In this document: positions 35,735 through 54,499 of the stretch, piece after piece
Layout of the letters: the number at the start of each line of letters is the position of its first letter
Position numbering within the stretch: the stretch's first letter is position 1
Source: Spongilla lacustris
Taxonomy: Eukaryota; Porifera; Demospongiae; Spongillida; Spongillidae
NCBI GenBank assembly: GCA_949361645.1
Contig: OX442416.1
Coordinates: 19,214,323-19,278,322 of the forward strand
Direction of reading: 5' to 3'
Length of the DNA: 64,000 nt
Notes under the pieces: generated by a model
Databases searched by the model: none
What the model saw: only the letters and a program-made list of their open reading frames with translations
Told to the model about the DNA's origin: nothing
Position numbers and translations under genes: made by a program

Positions 35735-36446
35735 TGTTAGTGTAGGTTTTCTCATTTGTGTATCTAAATCTTGTATGTTATATTGTATGCATAATAAATC
35801 ATAATTACAATTGTTATGAATAATAATACAGAAGTTTACCATAATTATATCGTCTTCAGCTCTGTATGCTGATAATTTTTTCCCAGTTGAAACAGTAAAT
35901 TTTGACAGAAAAATGATTGGCATACTAAGTTTAAGTATCACCCACAATCTCTCCCGACTCCGCATTCAAAATGGATTTTGTGGCAGCGACAGTCCAACCA
36001 TGTTGGCGGCTTGAGCTATTGACCTTTCGCCCTTGCCTTGATACCGCTCCAACAATACCTACGGTGGTGTCAAGTAAAGCAATGGTGTGCTTCGCTTTGT
36101 AAGTCACGCGAGAACACCGCCTACCTTGTGCGCCCTGCAGCTTTCTATGTAGTGAAGGTAAGTTTTCAATATGCGGAGGTCTCCGGTAGTATCCGCGCTG
36201 GTGAACTTCGACTCCCTCACGCGAGAGCAGACATACTGCCACACCGGCCCGCCATGTCCCTACTCGCAAACGCAGTCTCCAGATCGAATAAACGCTAAGT
36301 TAAAGGCGACGTACTTCGGGATCAGCTTCTTTTAGTTCCCGCAAAATGCGCCTGCACAAGCGTACCGCCGTTGTCATGACGGGTTAATTAATTAAGCCAT
36401 TGGTTCATTAACCCTTTTAGTGCTCATCACAAGACTGCCTACGAAG
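35735..36446. other. Upstream region of the V-ATPase F gene
   Basis: GC rises from about 35940. Short frames occur on both strands (35931-36269 on minus, 36038-36298 on plus) and one GTAAGT-type donor follows 36159, so an unrecognised small gene or 5' exon is possible. An inverted CCAAT box (CCATTGG) lies at about 36396-36402, 45-50 bp upstream of the ATG. Confidence 0.35.
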
Positions 36447-36694
36447 ATGACGGATGCAAAAGATATAAAGGGAGGCAAGTTGCTGGCTGTAATTGGAGAC
36501 CAGGTTAGAGCCCTTCGTATTGGAACGAACGCTACAGTTACTCCGTCCATCTCCAGGACACGTGCACAGGATTCTTGTTGGGCGGAATCGGGGAGTTGAA
36601 CGCTAAAAGGCAACCCAACTTCTTGGTAGTAGACAAAGGTGAACCTTACTGTACCTGTTATAACCTTTAAGTATTAGTATTAATAGAACACCAT

Positions 36695-36729
<35 letters not shown>

Positions 36730-37142
36730 CGTTGTGATTATGAGGAACGTACGTGTGTGTTCATGCATCTGTATGCGCGCGCGTGATTCACTTTTGTAGA
36801 GAGCATAGTACTCAATAGCCTCTTTCACACACCTTCATGCACACCACAAAACAGCCTTTTGTAAGACGTTGAACAATGTGGTCTGTTCAAAGTATTCAAA
36901 TAGTCAATGATGTTGTGTGTGCTTGTGTGTGTACATGTGTTGTATGTGTGCATCTGGGTTTGTATGGTGTGTGGTATGTGTGTGTGCATGTGTATGTGTG
37001 TGCATGTATGTACATCGTTACTCAGTTCTCCTTCACACATACACACACCATGCACACATACGCACACCATGCACACACACACACCACACACACACTCCAC
37101 ATACACACACTCCACACACACACTCCACACACACTCCACACA

Positions 37143-37181
<39 letters not shown>

Positions 37182-38378
37182 AGACACCTCTGTTGGGGAC
37201 ATAGAAGACTCATTCAAGAGCTTCACCAATCGCAGCGACATAGCAGTGGTCCTTATCAACCAACATGTGAGCTGCACTAATAGGTGTGTCCTCACTACAC
37301 TGTACTCCCCTCCTCCCCTCCCCCTTCTCCTTAACGTGGACCAATCAGATTGCTGAGATTATCCGTCACCTGCTAGACAGCTATACAAAGGCCATGCCTG
37401 CCGTCCTGGAGATCCCATCTAAGGACCATCCCTATGACCCCAGCAAAGACTCCATCCTCAGAAGAGCTAAGGTGAGAGTAACCATGGAGACCAGCAAACA
37501 GCAAACACATTACAAGGGGGGGGGGGGGGGGGGGGGGGGGCATCTTTGGTAATAACCAGAGGTCTTAATAAACACGACCTACACTAATTGATAGTCTTTG
37601 GATGGATTGGCTTTAATGTATCCCATCCACTGGCAAGGGGGCGTGGTAAAAGGACTTTTCTACAAGTCATTATCCCATCTTGGTATGCAAGTAGTGACTT
37701 ACTATAGCGAACGATGGGGAATCACCCAATTATCCCTAATTAGAAGATCTTTTCTCACAATAACGAACGATATTGAAATACAGTTATTCTTGCTACAATG
37801 TTGTTACAAACTAATGGCAGGCAACAGCCAGAACTTGACGCTATTCTACTACAGTTAACCGCTTTCTACGTGACGGCTCTGCCATAAGTAATGTTGCAAA
37901 TTCGGTAAATCGTCAGCAAACTAAAGTTTTACATGTATTTACTCATTCATTTGAACATGTGGCCAGCCTGAGTTTGTAAAACGTGCTTATAAAAATAACT
38001 GAATTTTATTACTGTTTGTTACTGTGAGAAAAGATCTTCTCATTAGACATAAATAGGTGATTCCCCACCAATTGCTATCATAAGTCCTACTGTACATGGG
38101 ACCTCAGCTCTCCCCTACATACATGTGACCTCTCCCCTAGGGTTCGGACCCATGGGCCAGTGTGGTGGGGGTGTGACCCCGCTTTAAGCACATCCCGCTT
38201 CTCGCCAGAAAGCTTTCAACTTTGTTACATGTTCTCTAAATTGAATGTGGGAGTGGCTTATATGCATCCGTAAATCGCATGTGGGCGTGGCTTATTTGGT
38301 TGATTGGCATACGTGTCATGTTCCCCGTTATCGTGTGTGTTCCTGCAGGGCCTGTTCTCCGCAGAGGACTTCCGGTAA
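36447..38378 (+). CDS. ATP6V1F: V-type proton ATPase subunit F (5 exons, 124 residues)
   Basis: Exons 36447-36503, 36557-36638, 37184-37266, 37349-37471 and 38349-38378, all with GT/AG introns, give a 124-residue protein (animal homologues are about 119). Subunit F belongs to the central rotor stalk of the V1 sector and couples ATP hydrolysis to proton pumping into lysosomes and endosomes. Diagnostic stretches: [10 protein letters not shown] (exon 1), [15 protein letters not shown] and PNFLVVD (exon 2), [11 protein letters not shown] (exon 3), IAEIIRH and [20 protein letters not shown] (exon 4), GLFSAEDFR and stop (30-nt exon 5). Intron 1 is only 53 nt. Intron 2 opens with GT repeats and closes with CA repeats; intron 4 contains a poly-G run (37517-37540). 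No key residue is missing, so the gene looks functional. Confidence 0.95.
36697..36730 (+). repeat. (GT)n near the 5' end of V-ATPase F intron 2
   Basis: GTGTGT run about 60 nt downstream of the exon 2 donor, followed by more GT-rich DNA to 37015. Confidence 0.9.
37040..37183 (+). repeat. CA/CCACAC repeat before the exon 3 acceptor
   Basis: CA-rich tandem repeats run up to the CAG acceptor at 37181-37183, replacing a conventional pyrimidine tract. The tract also generates several spurious open frames on both strands. Confidence 0.92.
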
Positions 38379-40273
38379 AAAGCAGACTGCACTACCAGAG
38401 AATGCTGTAGTCCCAGGGTGTTCCTTTAGCATTGTGTATGCATATCCCAGCTGTATCTCATTTGAAGCAATTTCTGTGTAGTTTTGTGTCGAGAGATTTA
38501 TTTTAAATGATATGTGGCACAAAGTCCTCATGCACATGCATGTATATGAAGACAGGTAAAGTGGCTTACATGTAGCTTGTATGTTAGCTACGTCGGTAAA
38601 AATTTTAGCGCGAAATAATATACGGTATAATACGACGGACTCGGGACGAGCGAAGTCAAAAATTTTGAAACCGCAGATTTTAGCAGACATGCCTGTACAG
38701 TACATGTTCTAAGTTGAGGTCAGGAGCGTACAGCCCTAGCCCAAGGCCCTCACGTAAGTATTCCCTGAACTGTGTACCTCGCCACTATCTTTTTAAAAAA
38801 GTTGCACGTGCATGGTAAAATTGATTTTAGGTGATGCATGCTCTCCAATTAGATCACTTGTACAAATGACAGTCCACTTTTATAATTTTCCGCCTGACTA
38901 TAAATTGTTTATATTATACAATTGAGGCTTGTATCTAAGCAACAGCCTTTTAAGCTTGGCAGGCTACTAGGTACAGAGATGTTGAATTTCTACATGCCTA
39001 CTTATTATTTGCATGGTCCAATAGATAGCATTGTAACATGTATAGTATCTATACTATCTATGCTATTACGGATACTGCAGTCGTGTAGGTCTTACAGATG
39101 CATTGCACCTTATCATGCCTAATATGAACATGCAGTCAGTGCACGTGGGTGTAAGGATGTCAAATGACGTAATTGTTGCCTATGGATACTATTGTACATG
39201 AACTGTTGATTAAGCAAACTATTATGAGTGGGGGGGGGGGCCCAAAGCACCTACACACGACTGCTTATTCCTTCATGTAAATTGCTTCGTGTTAACTTAA
39301 ACAAGCCTAGTACAATTTAGTGTGTAAGTACATTATGTATTGCACGTTAACATGCCTATTTGTTTCTTGCCACCATGGAACGACCTCAGTGATGCAGAGC
39401 GTAAGGAATACCCATAGCGTATATCTATTACGGCAGCTGTTTATTTTTGTCGCCACGGATACTATTATGAACATAACAGGATGGAAATATCTCAATATCA
39501 AACAGAACATCTGGACACCTCACTTTATGCTGCCACTATTGTGAACAATGCAGCACGCATCAATATGGTGTTGCCTTTCCCATTGCACCTTACATGTATC
39601 ATGTCTACCACCACACTACTGTGGTGAATCCATTATGATGATCAATTGGAAGTGTAACTATCAATGACAATGCTGTAATGTGCCAACTTACTTGAATAAT
39701 GATGTTCATTACACTGTTCTATTGCATCATAATTCTGTGCTATGTAGAAAGGATTATTTTTGCACTGATGGGATCAGTTATTAATCAGCAATGTTACTAC
39801 ATGTAAGGGAGTCTTACATGAGAATGAGGGAAATATACTTCTGTCAGGTACTACCGGTAACAGCATTGAAGGGAAGTAGTGAAAATGCTCCATGGCCAGA
39901 GATATGCTAGATACGTATTTATTTAACAGTCCTGTTATTTTTAATACACCAATTTCAGCAAAAGGTTTGTCTTTAGAAACATAGTGTCACATCCACTTGT
40001 TTCTTTTTTGGTTGCACACAAATTTTAAATAATGCCTTAGCCTGCTCCCTCCTCTGCCATGACAAACCTCTCTTCAATACGTACATACACAATACATCAG
40101 ACCATACACACTCAAAAAAAAAGGCCTTCTTAAGAAGAAAAAAAAAAGGAAAGGAAAGAAGCACAATTGTGTAGAATGAATGCATCATGTGAGCCAAGTG
40201 TGCATCACCATGAGTTTCTTAATAAACAGTAAAGTTCCAAAAAAAAAAGTCTGGGTGAGAGGAATTTTTTTTT
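38379..40273. other. No gene seen between V-ATPase F and PCBP
   Basis: The two genes converge here (3' ends facing). AT-rich sequence with short poly-G (39229-39240). The minus-strand TTTATT complement at about 39916-39924 could be the PCBP poly(A) signal. Nothing else is supported. Confidence 0.5.
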
Positions 40274-47644
<7,371 letters not shown>

Positions 47645-47659
47645 ATATTAAAATGTATT

Positions 47660-48279
47660 TTCGTGATACATGCGTTATGTCTCCAGATGTGTGTATGTCT
47701 TATTATCAAGTACAATACCAAAAAAGCTTATTTTGCTGCAAGCCTTTTTTTTTTTTTGTTTTGGACACGAAACAACTGTATATCGACGATGCTCTACTAC
47801 CAAGGTCACTGTCCATTCACTCATATTTTGGTCGCTCCTTCAGCTTCGAGTAGTCGTTCACTGTAAAAAACTGTAGGCCAGGAAGGGAGGACGATTTCAT
47901 TACACCGCGTAACTATCACTTGAGGTCGCCTTTCTACCTTAGTGTGCTCCTGGCTGCCCACGTTCTGCCATGGGTGCGGGTTACTCTTTCTTCTAAACCT
48001 GTTGTCGGACGGTTATATAGCGCGGCATGTTCGACTTGTAGCAAACTGATGAAAACTTACGACACATCTGTGTACTTGTTGCAGGCACGGAATATCGCTG
48101 TTCCGGCAAATACTGCTCCAGCAATTGTAATCACAAAGACGGGCAAAACCTGGTGTGTTGTGTGCGTACGTGAAGATAATTTAAAAATATTATTTCGGTT
48201 TTCAGCTTTAAACATACGGCAGGATGCTTCCCAAGCTGGCTCACGAACGACATCCTTCAGACAAATACACACAGTTTAA
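47660..48279. other. Gap between PECR and PPCS; no gene supported
   Basis: The 119-codon plus-strand frame at 47920-48279 has no recognisable domain. It may be the 5' untranslated region or a small unknown gene. Confidence 0.4.
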
Positions 48280-48282
48280 ACT

Positions 48283-48326
48283 CTCACGTGCGGTCACGTG
48301 ATAATCGCCAAAACAATTTCGCATGC
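48283..48326 (+). promoter_or_regulatory. Paired E-boxes upstream of PPCS
   Basis: Two CACGTG hexamers lie 10 nt apart (CTCACGTGCGGTCACGTGAT), 25-40 nt upstream of the chosen ATG. GGTCACGTGA matches the CLEAR/USF-type E-box. They may lie in the 5' untranslated region, so promoter activity is inferred. Confidence 0.45.
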
Positions 48327-48912
48327 ATGGAGGACTGTGCACAATTTTTGAACGATGTGCCGGCGCCGCAAGACGTTTCCGCCGTGTGCGAAGGCGTGGC
48401 GTGCTTCCTTTCACTTGTCGCATGCAAAGGGAGGCCGCTTGTTCTTATAACAGTAAGGTACACACATTTCGCTATGGATTACTACTACTTCCCGCCGATT
48501 GAATTCCCAGTCGGGCGGGACCACAGTACCGCTGGAGAAGAACACTGTGCGCTATTTAGATAACTTCAGTTCAGGGTCTAGAGGAGCCGCGTCCGCAGAG
48601 TATCCTTAAGCCCCTCTGCCATTTATTAATCATTATGTAATCACATATTACATGTTTTGATCCTTAATTTCATAAGATGGTTCCTTTCGCAGGGTTATGT
48701 GGTGGTTTTCTTGCACAGGAGAAGTTCTCTGAAACCGTTCCACAGACACTTCAGTTCAGACAACCCACTGGACTGGTTCACGTCATGCCCGCCCACCAAT
48801 GATGGTGCCCCGCCTACCAATGATGGCCCCTTGTCCACTGGGCACAGCTCAATCAAAATTAGGAGTATGTGTTAGCCCCACCTCTTTGATCATCTCCTCA
48901 CCTGTGTACATG

Positions 48913-48946
<34 letters not shown>

Positions 48947-50325
48947 TGCACACACGCACATGCACACACGCATACATACATTTGCTCACACCACACCCAA
49001 CACACAGTTGCCCTGTCTCCTGACAAGGAGAATAAGCTGGCAGCTGTACTGCAGCAATACGAGAATGTGAGATGCAACCTTTTTATGTCTCTGGTCCCCA
49101 GCCTGCTCTCCCCCCCCTCCCTGTAGTTCAAGACACGCCTCCACCTAGTTCCCTTCACCACTTTGTTCGAGTACCTTCACTACCTTAGAGCCATCTCCTC
49201 CCTCCTGCGACCCTATGGTCCCCAGGCCATGATATATCTTGCCGCAGCTGTCTCAGACTTCTACGTCCACCCTCACGATATGTCTCAGCACAAGATCCAG
49301 TCCTCCTCCCCACTCCAGCCAAACTTCAGGCACACACCCAAAATGGTGTTCCCTCTGACACAGGACTGGGCACCTGGCACATTCACCATCACATTCAAAG
49401 TGAGTTTCACGGGGTTTTTTTTTACACGTCATTACATATGCAGGTATAGTGGGCAGGCCACCCAATTACGGGTAGCAAGGGTGCTGGGAAGGAGAGGGGG
49501 ACAATCCCATGGATCCTTGTGGGTGTGGTTCTTAAAGCTGGCTCTATACCCTATGAAAAAATCTTGGCATGACATGCCATTATTTGTTCCAAATTCATGC
49601 ATGATAAGTTTTCGCAAGTGTTCCAGTTTTTCTAGAGCACTGTTGAACATGCTTATGTCATTAAATTGCAGACATATCACTCTTCTAACTTGTACAGGTT
49701 GAAGAGTTCCGAAAAAGCGATTCCCCGATGAGGCATGCACGCTAATATGCTAAGGGGCGTGCCGCTTTATAACTTCTCGGGGGTCCAACACATTTTAGAA
49801 ACTCTTCAACCTGTACAAGTTAGAAGAGTGATATGCCTGTAATTTAATGACATAAGCATGTTCACCAGTGCTATAGAAAAAGTGAAACACATGCAAAAAC
49901 ATATCACGCATGAAGTCATGCCAAGACTTTTTCGTAGGGATATGTTCTGCACAGTAGTGGATATAGCTAGCTGCTGCAGCTACAAGTGCCATTGTCTTGA
50001 ATGATCTGGTACTTGTATCTATAGCTGGAGACTGATGTGAAGGTACTGATACCTCACGCAAGGGAAGCTTTGGAGAAGTATGGGCATCAGGTGAGCAATA
50101 AATGGAAGCAAGATTATCTTTGAAAAGTGCTCTGTGTGTGTATAGGTGGTTGTGGCCAATGTCCTGGACACACGGGCTAGTACCGTGACTCTTGTCACAC
50201 GCGAGTCGGAGCGAGTGTTGGAGTGCACCGCTGAGGAAAGGGCACGAGGAAGTGAGCTGGAAGAAAAAATTGTTCAGGAGCTAGTACGCATGCATCGTAC
50301 TTTTATTAGTTGCTCGCGCACGTGA
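48327..50325 (+). CDS. PPCS: Phosphopantothenoylcysteine synthetase (7 exons, 326 residues)
   Basis: Exons 48327-48452, 48511-48599, 48677-48864, 49008-49066, 49127-49399, 50025-50090 and 50146-50325 join to 326 residues (human about 311). The enzyme couples 4'-phosphopantothenate to cysteine using ATP, step two of CoA synthesis in the cytosol. Motifs: [11 protein letters not shown] (about 41-51), [18 protein letters not shown] (54-71), [18 protein letters not shown] (193-201), KMVPL-type loop [20 protein letters not shown] (242-249) and [10 protein letters not shown]. Start choice: MEDCAQF at 48327; an in-frame ATG at 48288 would add 13 residues. Intron 5 (625 nt, the longest) is mostly a palindromic element. 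The stop is only 49 nt from the CEP70 start, same strand, so the two transcripts are probably very close or overlapping. Confidence 0.94.
49547..49942. mobile_element. Palindromic MITE in PPCS intron 5
   Basis: About 396 bp, almost entirely self-complementary around 49750. Left arm: ACCCTATGAAAAAATCTTGG, GAACATGCTTATGTCATTAA, AACTTGTACAGGTTGAAGAG. Right arm carries the complements near 49930, 49840 and 49800. TA flanks suggest a mariner-like fold-back. Its left arm creates an internal TTGTACAG acceptor-like site (about 49690-49697) inside the intron. Confidence 0.87.
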
Positions 50326-50374
50326 GACTTTGGTAACGCGGGATGGTAAATCATACTATTGTAAACAAAACGCG

Positions 50375-53300
50375 ATGTCTTCCGTTACGTCCGTGTCTAC
50401 GCCAGGCAACTCGACGACTGACGATTCGAAGGAGCACCACGAATCGCCGTCGGACAGGGTGGAAAGACTACTTCAGAAGTATAAGGTGCAATGGACTGAT
50501 ATTTGTTGGAATTAGCGTCATGTATTCATAGCTCATATGGTCTGTCTGGTTAAAAACAGCGGAGCAGCGGTGGAAGCACAGCTGTGATGGTATTTATTTT
50601 TGAATGAAACACGGCATTGCAAATGTTAAAATCGTCTGCCCTGGCCTCCGTATCGTATCCATAGCGACAAGAAAAAGAGGCGTGGCAACTGGTGAACGAC
50701 GATCTGAGGCAGATGGGGTACCTTCCCGTGCAGTTCGCAGCTTCGTCGTCGGGTAAGCTAGCATGCATCATTACTATCCCTCAAGGTAACTGTCACTGGT
50801 GCGGAGAGAGCAGACCACTTTTTGTTGGATGAAGCGACAAGCACACGATTGAGAGGTATCGTTCGTCAGCTGGTGAATGACGTCAGGACCAAGGAGGGTA
50901 CTATACAGGAGCTGGTGAACGCCCTAAGAAGCTGCAGGTGGGGCCTCCCCCTTTTTAAAATCATTACTCCCCACCTGTATAAAACCACCTAACCACCATC
51001 CCACCACCTGCACCACTCTTATCTCACCTCGCCTCTCCTCACCTCTCCACCCCATCTCATCTCTTCAATATGCACTGAGGCTCCCACTGTATAAACCTAA
51101 TAATAGTGTTTGTAGTGTAGTATTGTTTGTTCCAAATACCCATGGTGACAAAACGGGTTAATAATGGTGTCCAATTTACTGCATTGTTTAATGCCGATAA
51201 CAAGCTACCAAAAAAGTATAATACATTATGTGGTTACCGCAGGGACCTATCGTTTATAATACATGAATGTAAACATGTTAGTCAAGCTAATTTGTCCTAA
51301 TTCAGGCAAACTACTTAGCACATCAAATACGGATAAGTCGTTCCAACCACATTGAGTGTTTTTTTTGTTATATACATGTATTGGGAGGGACTATCATAAT
51401 GGCACAAATGTTGACTGCAATTTGGCCTTATCGCAACTGCCATGAAGATAGAGCAAACTATTTGTGGTAATTGCAAAAGGGAAGCTTCTAATAGAGCGCA
51501 AGAGACTATACTGTAACACCGCTTAGCAAGTGCTTGTACTATGTATGTATATGTATCAGTGCAAGCTCACATCAAGTACTATTTACTGAGGAAGGATAGG
51601 GGGTGGGGGGTGGGGTCCCCTACCTAATTATGGCTGTGATGACCTCCCATATACCCATAACTGCTCCTCCCAAAGGAGTGGGCAGTGGTATCATGATGCA
51701 TTCATTTTTGTGCGTGCAATTTTAGACAGGTGAAAGTGGAGGCTTAAACGTGATGGCTCACATGTTGTTACATTGTACAGTGGATTACCAACCGTCAAGG
51801 ACTACTCTCCACATATCCCACTCTCCTTCCTGTCAAGAGACCTCCAGATGTCCCACAGTGGTGATCATGTGACCCACAGTGGTGGGCATGTGACCCACGG
51901 TGATGGTCATGTGACCCACCACTCGGACAACAGTCCCCTCACCCTCCACACCAATGACAGTCATGTGACCCAGCACACCGATCGGAGTCATGCGTCTCCC
52001 TACCCCGCGGATAATCACATGACCCACCATGCAGTCCCACATGACTCAGTGGCATCACCTGACCACAACCTCAAACGTGAGCTGGCAAAGTTGGAAGGAG
52101 CCTATGCCAAGCTACAGCTAGAACTGCAGTCCAGGTGAGTGTGCCGAATTCTTCAATAATCTTTCTCCACCAATTGATCCCTCCCTTCTCCTTCCCACTT
52201 TCCTCCCTCCTCTCCTCTCTCCTTCCTCTCCCTCCTCCCCTCCCCTCCCCTCCCCTCCCCTCCCCTCCCCTCCCTCCCTCCCTCCCTCCCTCCCTCCCTC
52301 CCTCCCTCCCTCCCCTCCCCTCCCTCCCTCCCTCCCTCCCTCCCTCCCCTCCCTCTTCTCCCTCTTCTCTCTCTTCCCTCTCACACACCAGGCCTGAGCT
52401 CCAAGAGTTAGCAGAATGTCGGCAAAAGATAAAGGACCTAGAGAGCCAGCTACATGTACATCAGCATAGGTGTGTGCTGTGCAGGCTGTCCTCACACATG
52501 ACACACCCGCTCATGACACACCCTCACACATGACACACCCTCACATATGGCATACACCTGCTCACATGACATACACCCTCACACATGACACACCCTCCAC
52601 CATTGCAGGAGCTCTGTGTCACTAGAGCAGTCGGACCTAGTTCATGCACAGTACCAAGTCAAGGTAGCCACACCCACTTATCACCTGACCCATCACCACA
52701 TGTACACCCCAGAACATCATGTCTGTGCTGTGTGTGAGTGAGGAGGGGGAGGTGGTGCCCCAGATCAGTGAGATGGTGGATAGGCTGGAGGCTAGAAACA
52801 GAATCCAGAAGGTATGTGTGAGGAAGGGGGTGGTGTGAGAGGGGGGGTGATGTGAGAGGGGGGTGGTGTGAGAGGGGGGGTGATGTGAGAGGGGGGTGGT
52901 GTGAGAGGGGGAAGGGAGGGGACAGTAGTGTGGGAGTGGAGGGATTGGAGGGGTGGAGATGTGTGAAGTGAGGGAGGGAGCTGTGTGAAGGGAGGGAAGA
53001 TATGTGAGGGAGGGAGATGTGTGGGAAGGGGGATAAGGGGATATAAAGGCCATTGTGTAGTACGATGTCCTTTCCTCCTCCCCACCTCACAGAGGCTTCA
53101 GGCTGTACTGAACATCTTGTATCACCCCACTGCCCCGCGGGTGGCTCACTCTAGGGCTTCAGCAGCCCCCTCAGGACATGATGTGTGGTGTGAGCTGACC
53201 TGGAACCACGCCCTCCTCACACTCCAGGAGTGGGCGGCACATCTGAAGGGACTCCAGGTGTGGGTGTGGTCTTTTGCTTATGTAGTGATTTGAAGTGTCC

Positions 53301-54468
53301 GTCCCTTCTCCCCTTTCCTCTCCCTTCTCTCCCTCTCCCTCCCCTCCCTTCTCCTCTTTCTTCTCCCCTTCCCTCCTCTTCCTTCCCCCTTCCATCCCTT
53401 CCCCTCCCTCCCAGGACCTATTCTCTGTCTATAGGGAGGTGTGTGCCCACCTCAAGCTGCGTGTGCCGGGCTGTGATGATAGTGATGGGGAAGAGGATGA
53501 CTTTGGGGGGCATGTCTTGTCCATCTCAAGTGCTGACATGTGCAGCCTGCTGAGGGGGTGGCTCCTCAGGAAGGGGCAGGGCAAGGTAGGTGGGGTCTCA
53601 GGAAGGGGCATGGCAAGGTGGGTGTGGCCTCAGGAAGGGGCAGGGCAAGGTGGGTGGGGCCTCAGGAAGGGGCAAGGTGGGTGGGGCCATATATGCATTC
53701 ATATACATGTGTGTGTTTGTGTGTGTGCGTGCAGTCATATCAAATCTCCCTTTCCCCTTCAGTTAGCATCCACCCAGGCACTCGTTGGCATGGTGAAGCA
53801 CTTCCAGCAGCTGTTTGATGTGAGGCGTCCGGAGGGTGTGGTCACCAAGATGAGCCAGGTGTTCCAGTCCTTGGAGGAGATGAGAAATGTCATGACACAT
53901 ATAAAGACAGTGTTAAACCTGGGTATGTGGGGAGGTGTGGTGTATGTGGGGTGGTATGGTGCATGGTGTATGTGTGTGGAGTGGTGTGGGGGTTGTGTAT
54001 GTGTGTGGAGTGGTGTGGGGTGTTGTGTATGTGTGTGGAGTGTTGTGGGGTGTTGTGTATGTGTGTGGAGTGTTGTGGGGTGTTGTGTATGTGTGTGGAG
54101 TGTTGTGGGGTGTTGTGTATGTGTGTGGAGTGGTGTGGGGTGTTGTGTGTGTGTGTGGAGTGGTGTGGGTGTTGTGTATGTGTGTGGAGTGGTGTGGGGT
54201 GTTGTGTATGTGTGTGGAGTGGTGTGGGGTGTTGTGTATGTGTGGAGTGTGGAGTAATGTGGTGTGGTGTATGTGCATGCATCCTTGTTACAATGGTCCC
54301 TCTCCCTCAGACCCCAAGGCTTCCAATAGGGAGCTGATGGTGGTAGTGGAGAGTGTGATGAGTGATGAAAACAGACAAGTGCTCTCTGAGGTCCAGAGGG
54401 AGTTTGGAATATCCGATGGAGAGACGTGAGCACATGTGCCTGGTACTAGTAGTCACCTTAATGCACAC

Positions 54469-54499
<31 letters not shown>

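Noticed and set aside
36825..37356. Several long frames on both strands
   Set aside because: They translate the CA/GT tract in V-ATPase F intron 2; only exons 37184-37266 and onward are real.
48057..48272. Minus-strand 71-codon frame upstream of PPCS
   Set aside because: No motif, and overlaps plus-strand frames of equal quality; not supportable.
50753..50785. A 33-nt intron between CEP70 exons 2 and 3 ending at CCTCAAG
   Set aside because: It breaks the reading frame and is too short; the acceptor at GAGAGAG (58-nt intron) restores frame and homology.
53295..54257. 320-codon plus-strand frame across CEP70 exons 9-10
   Set aside because: It includes the true exons but also pyrimidine tract and minisatellite intron sequence; splice sites and homology define the exons inside it.
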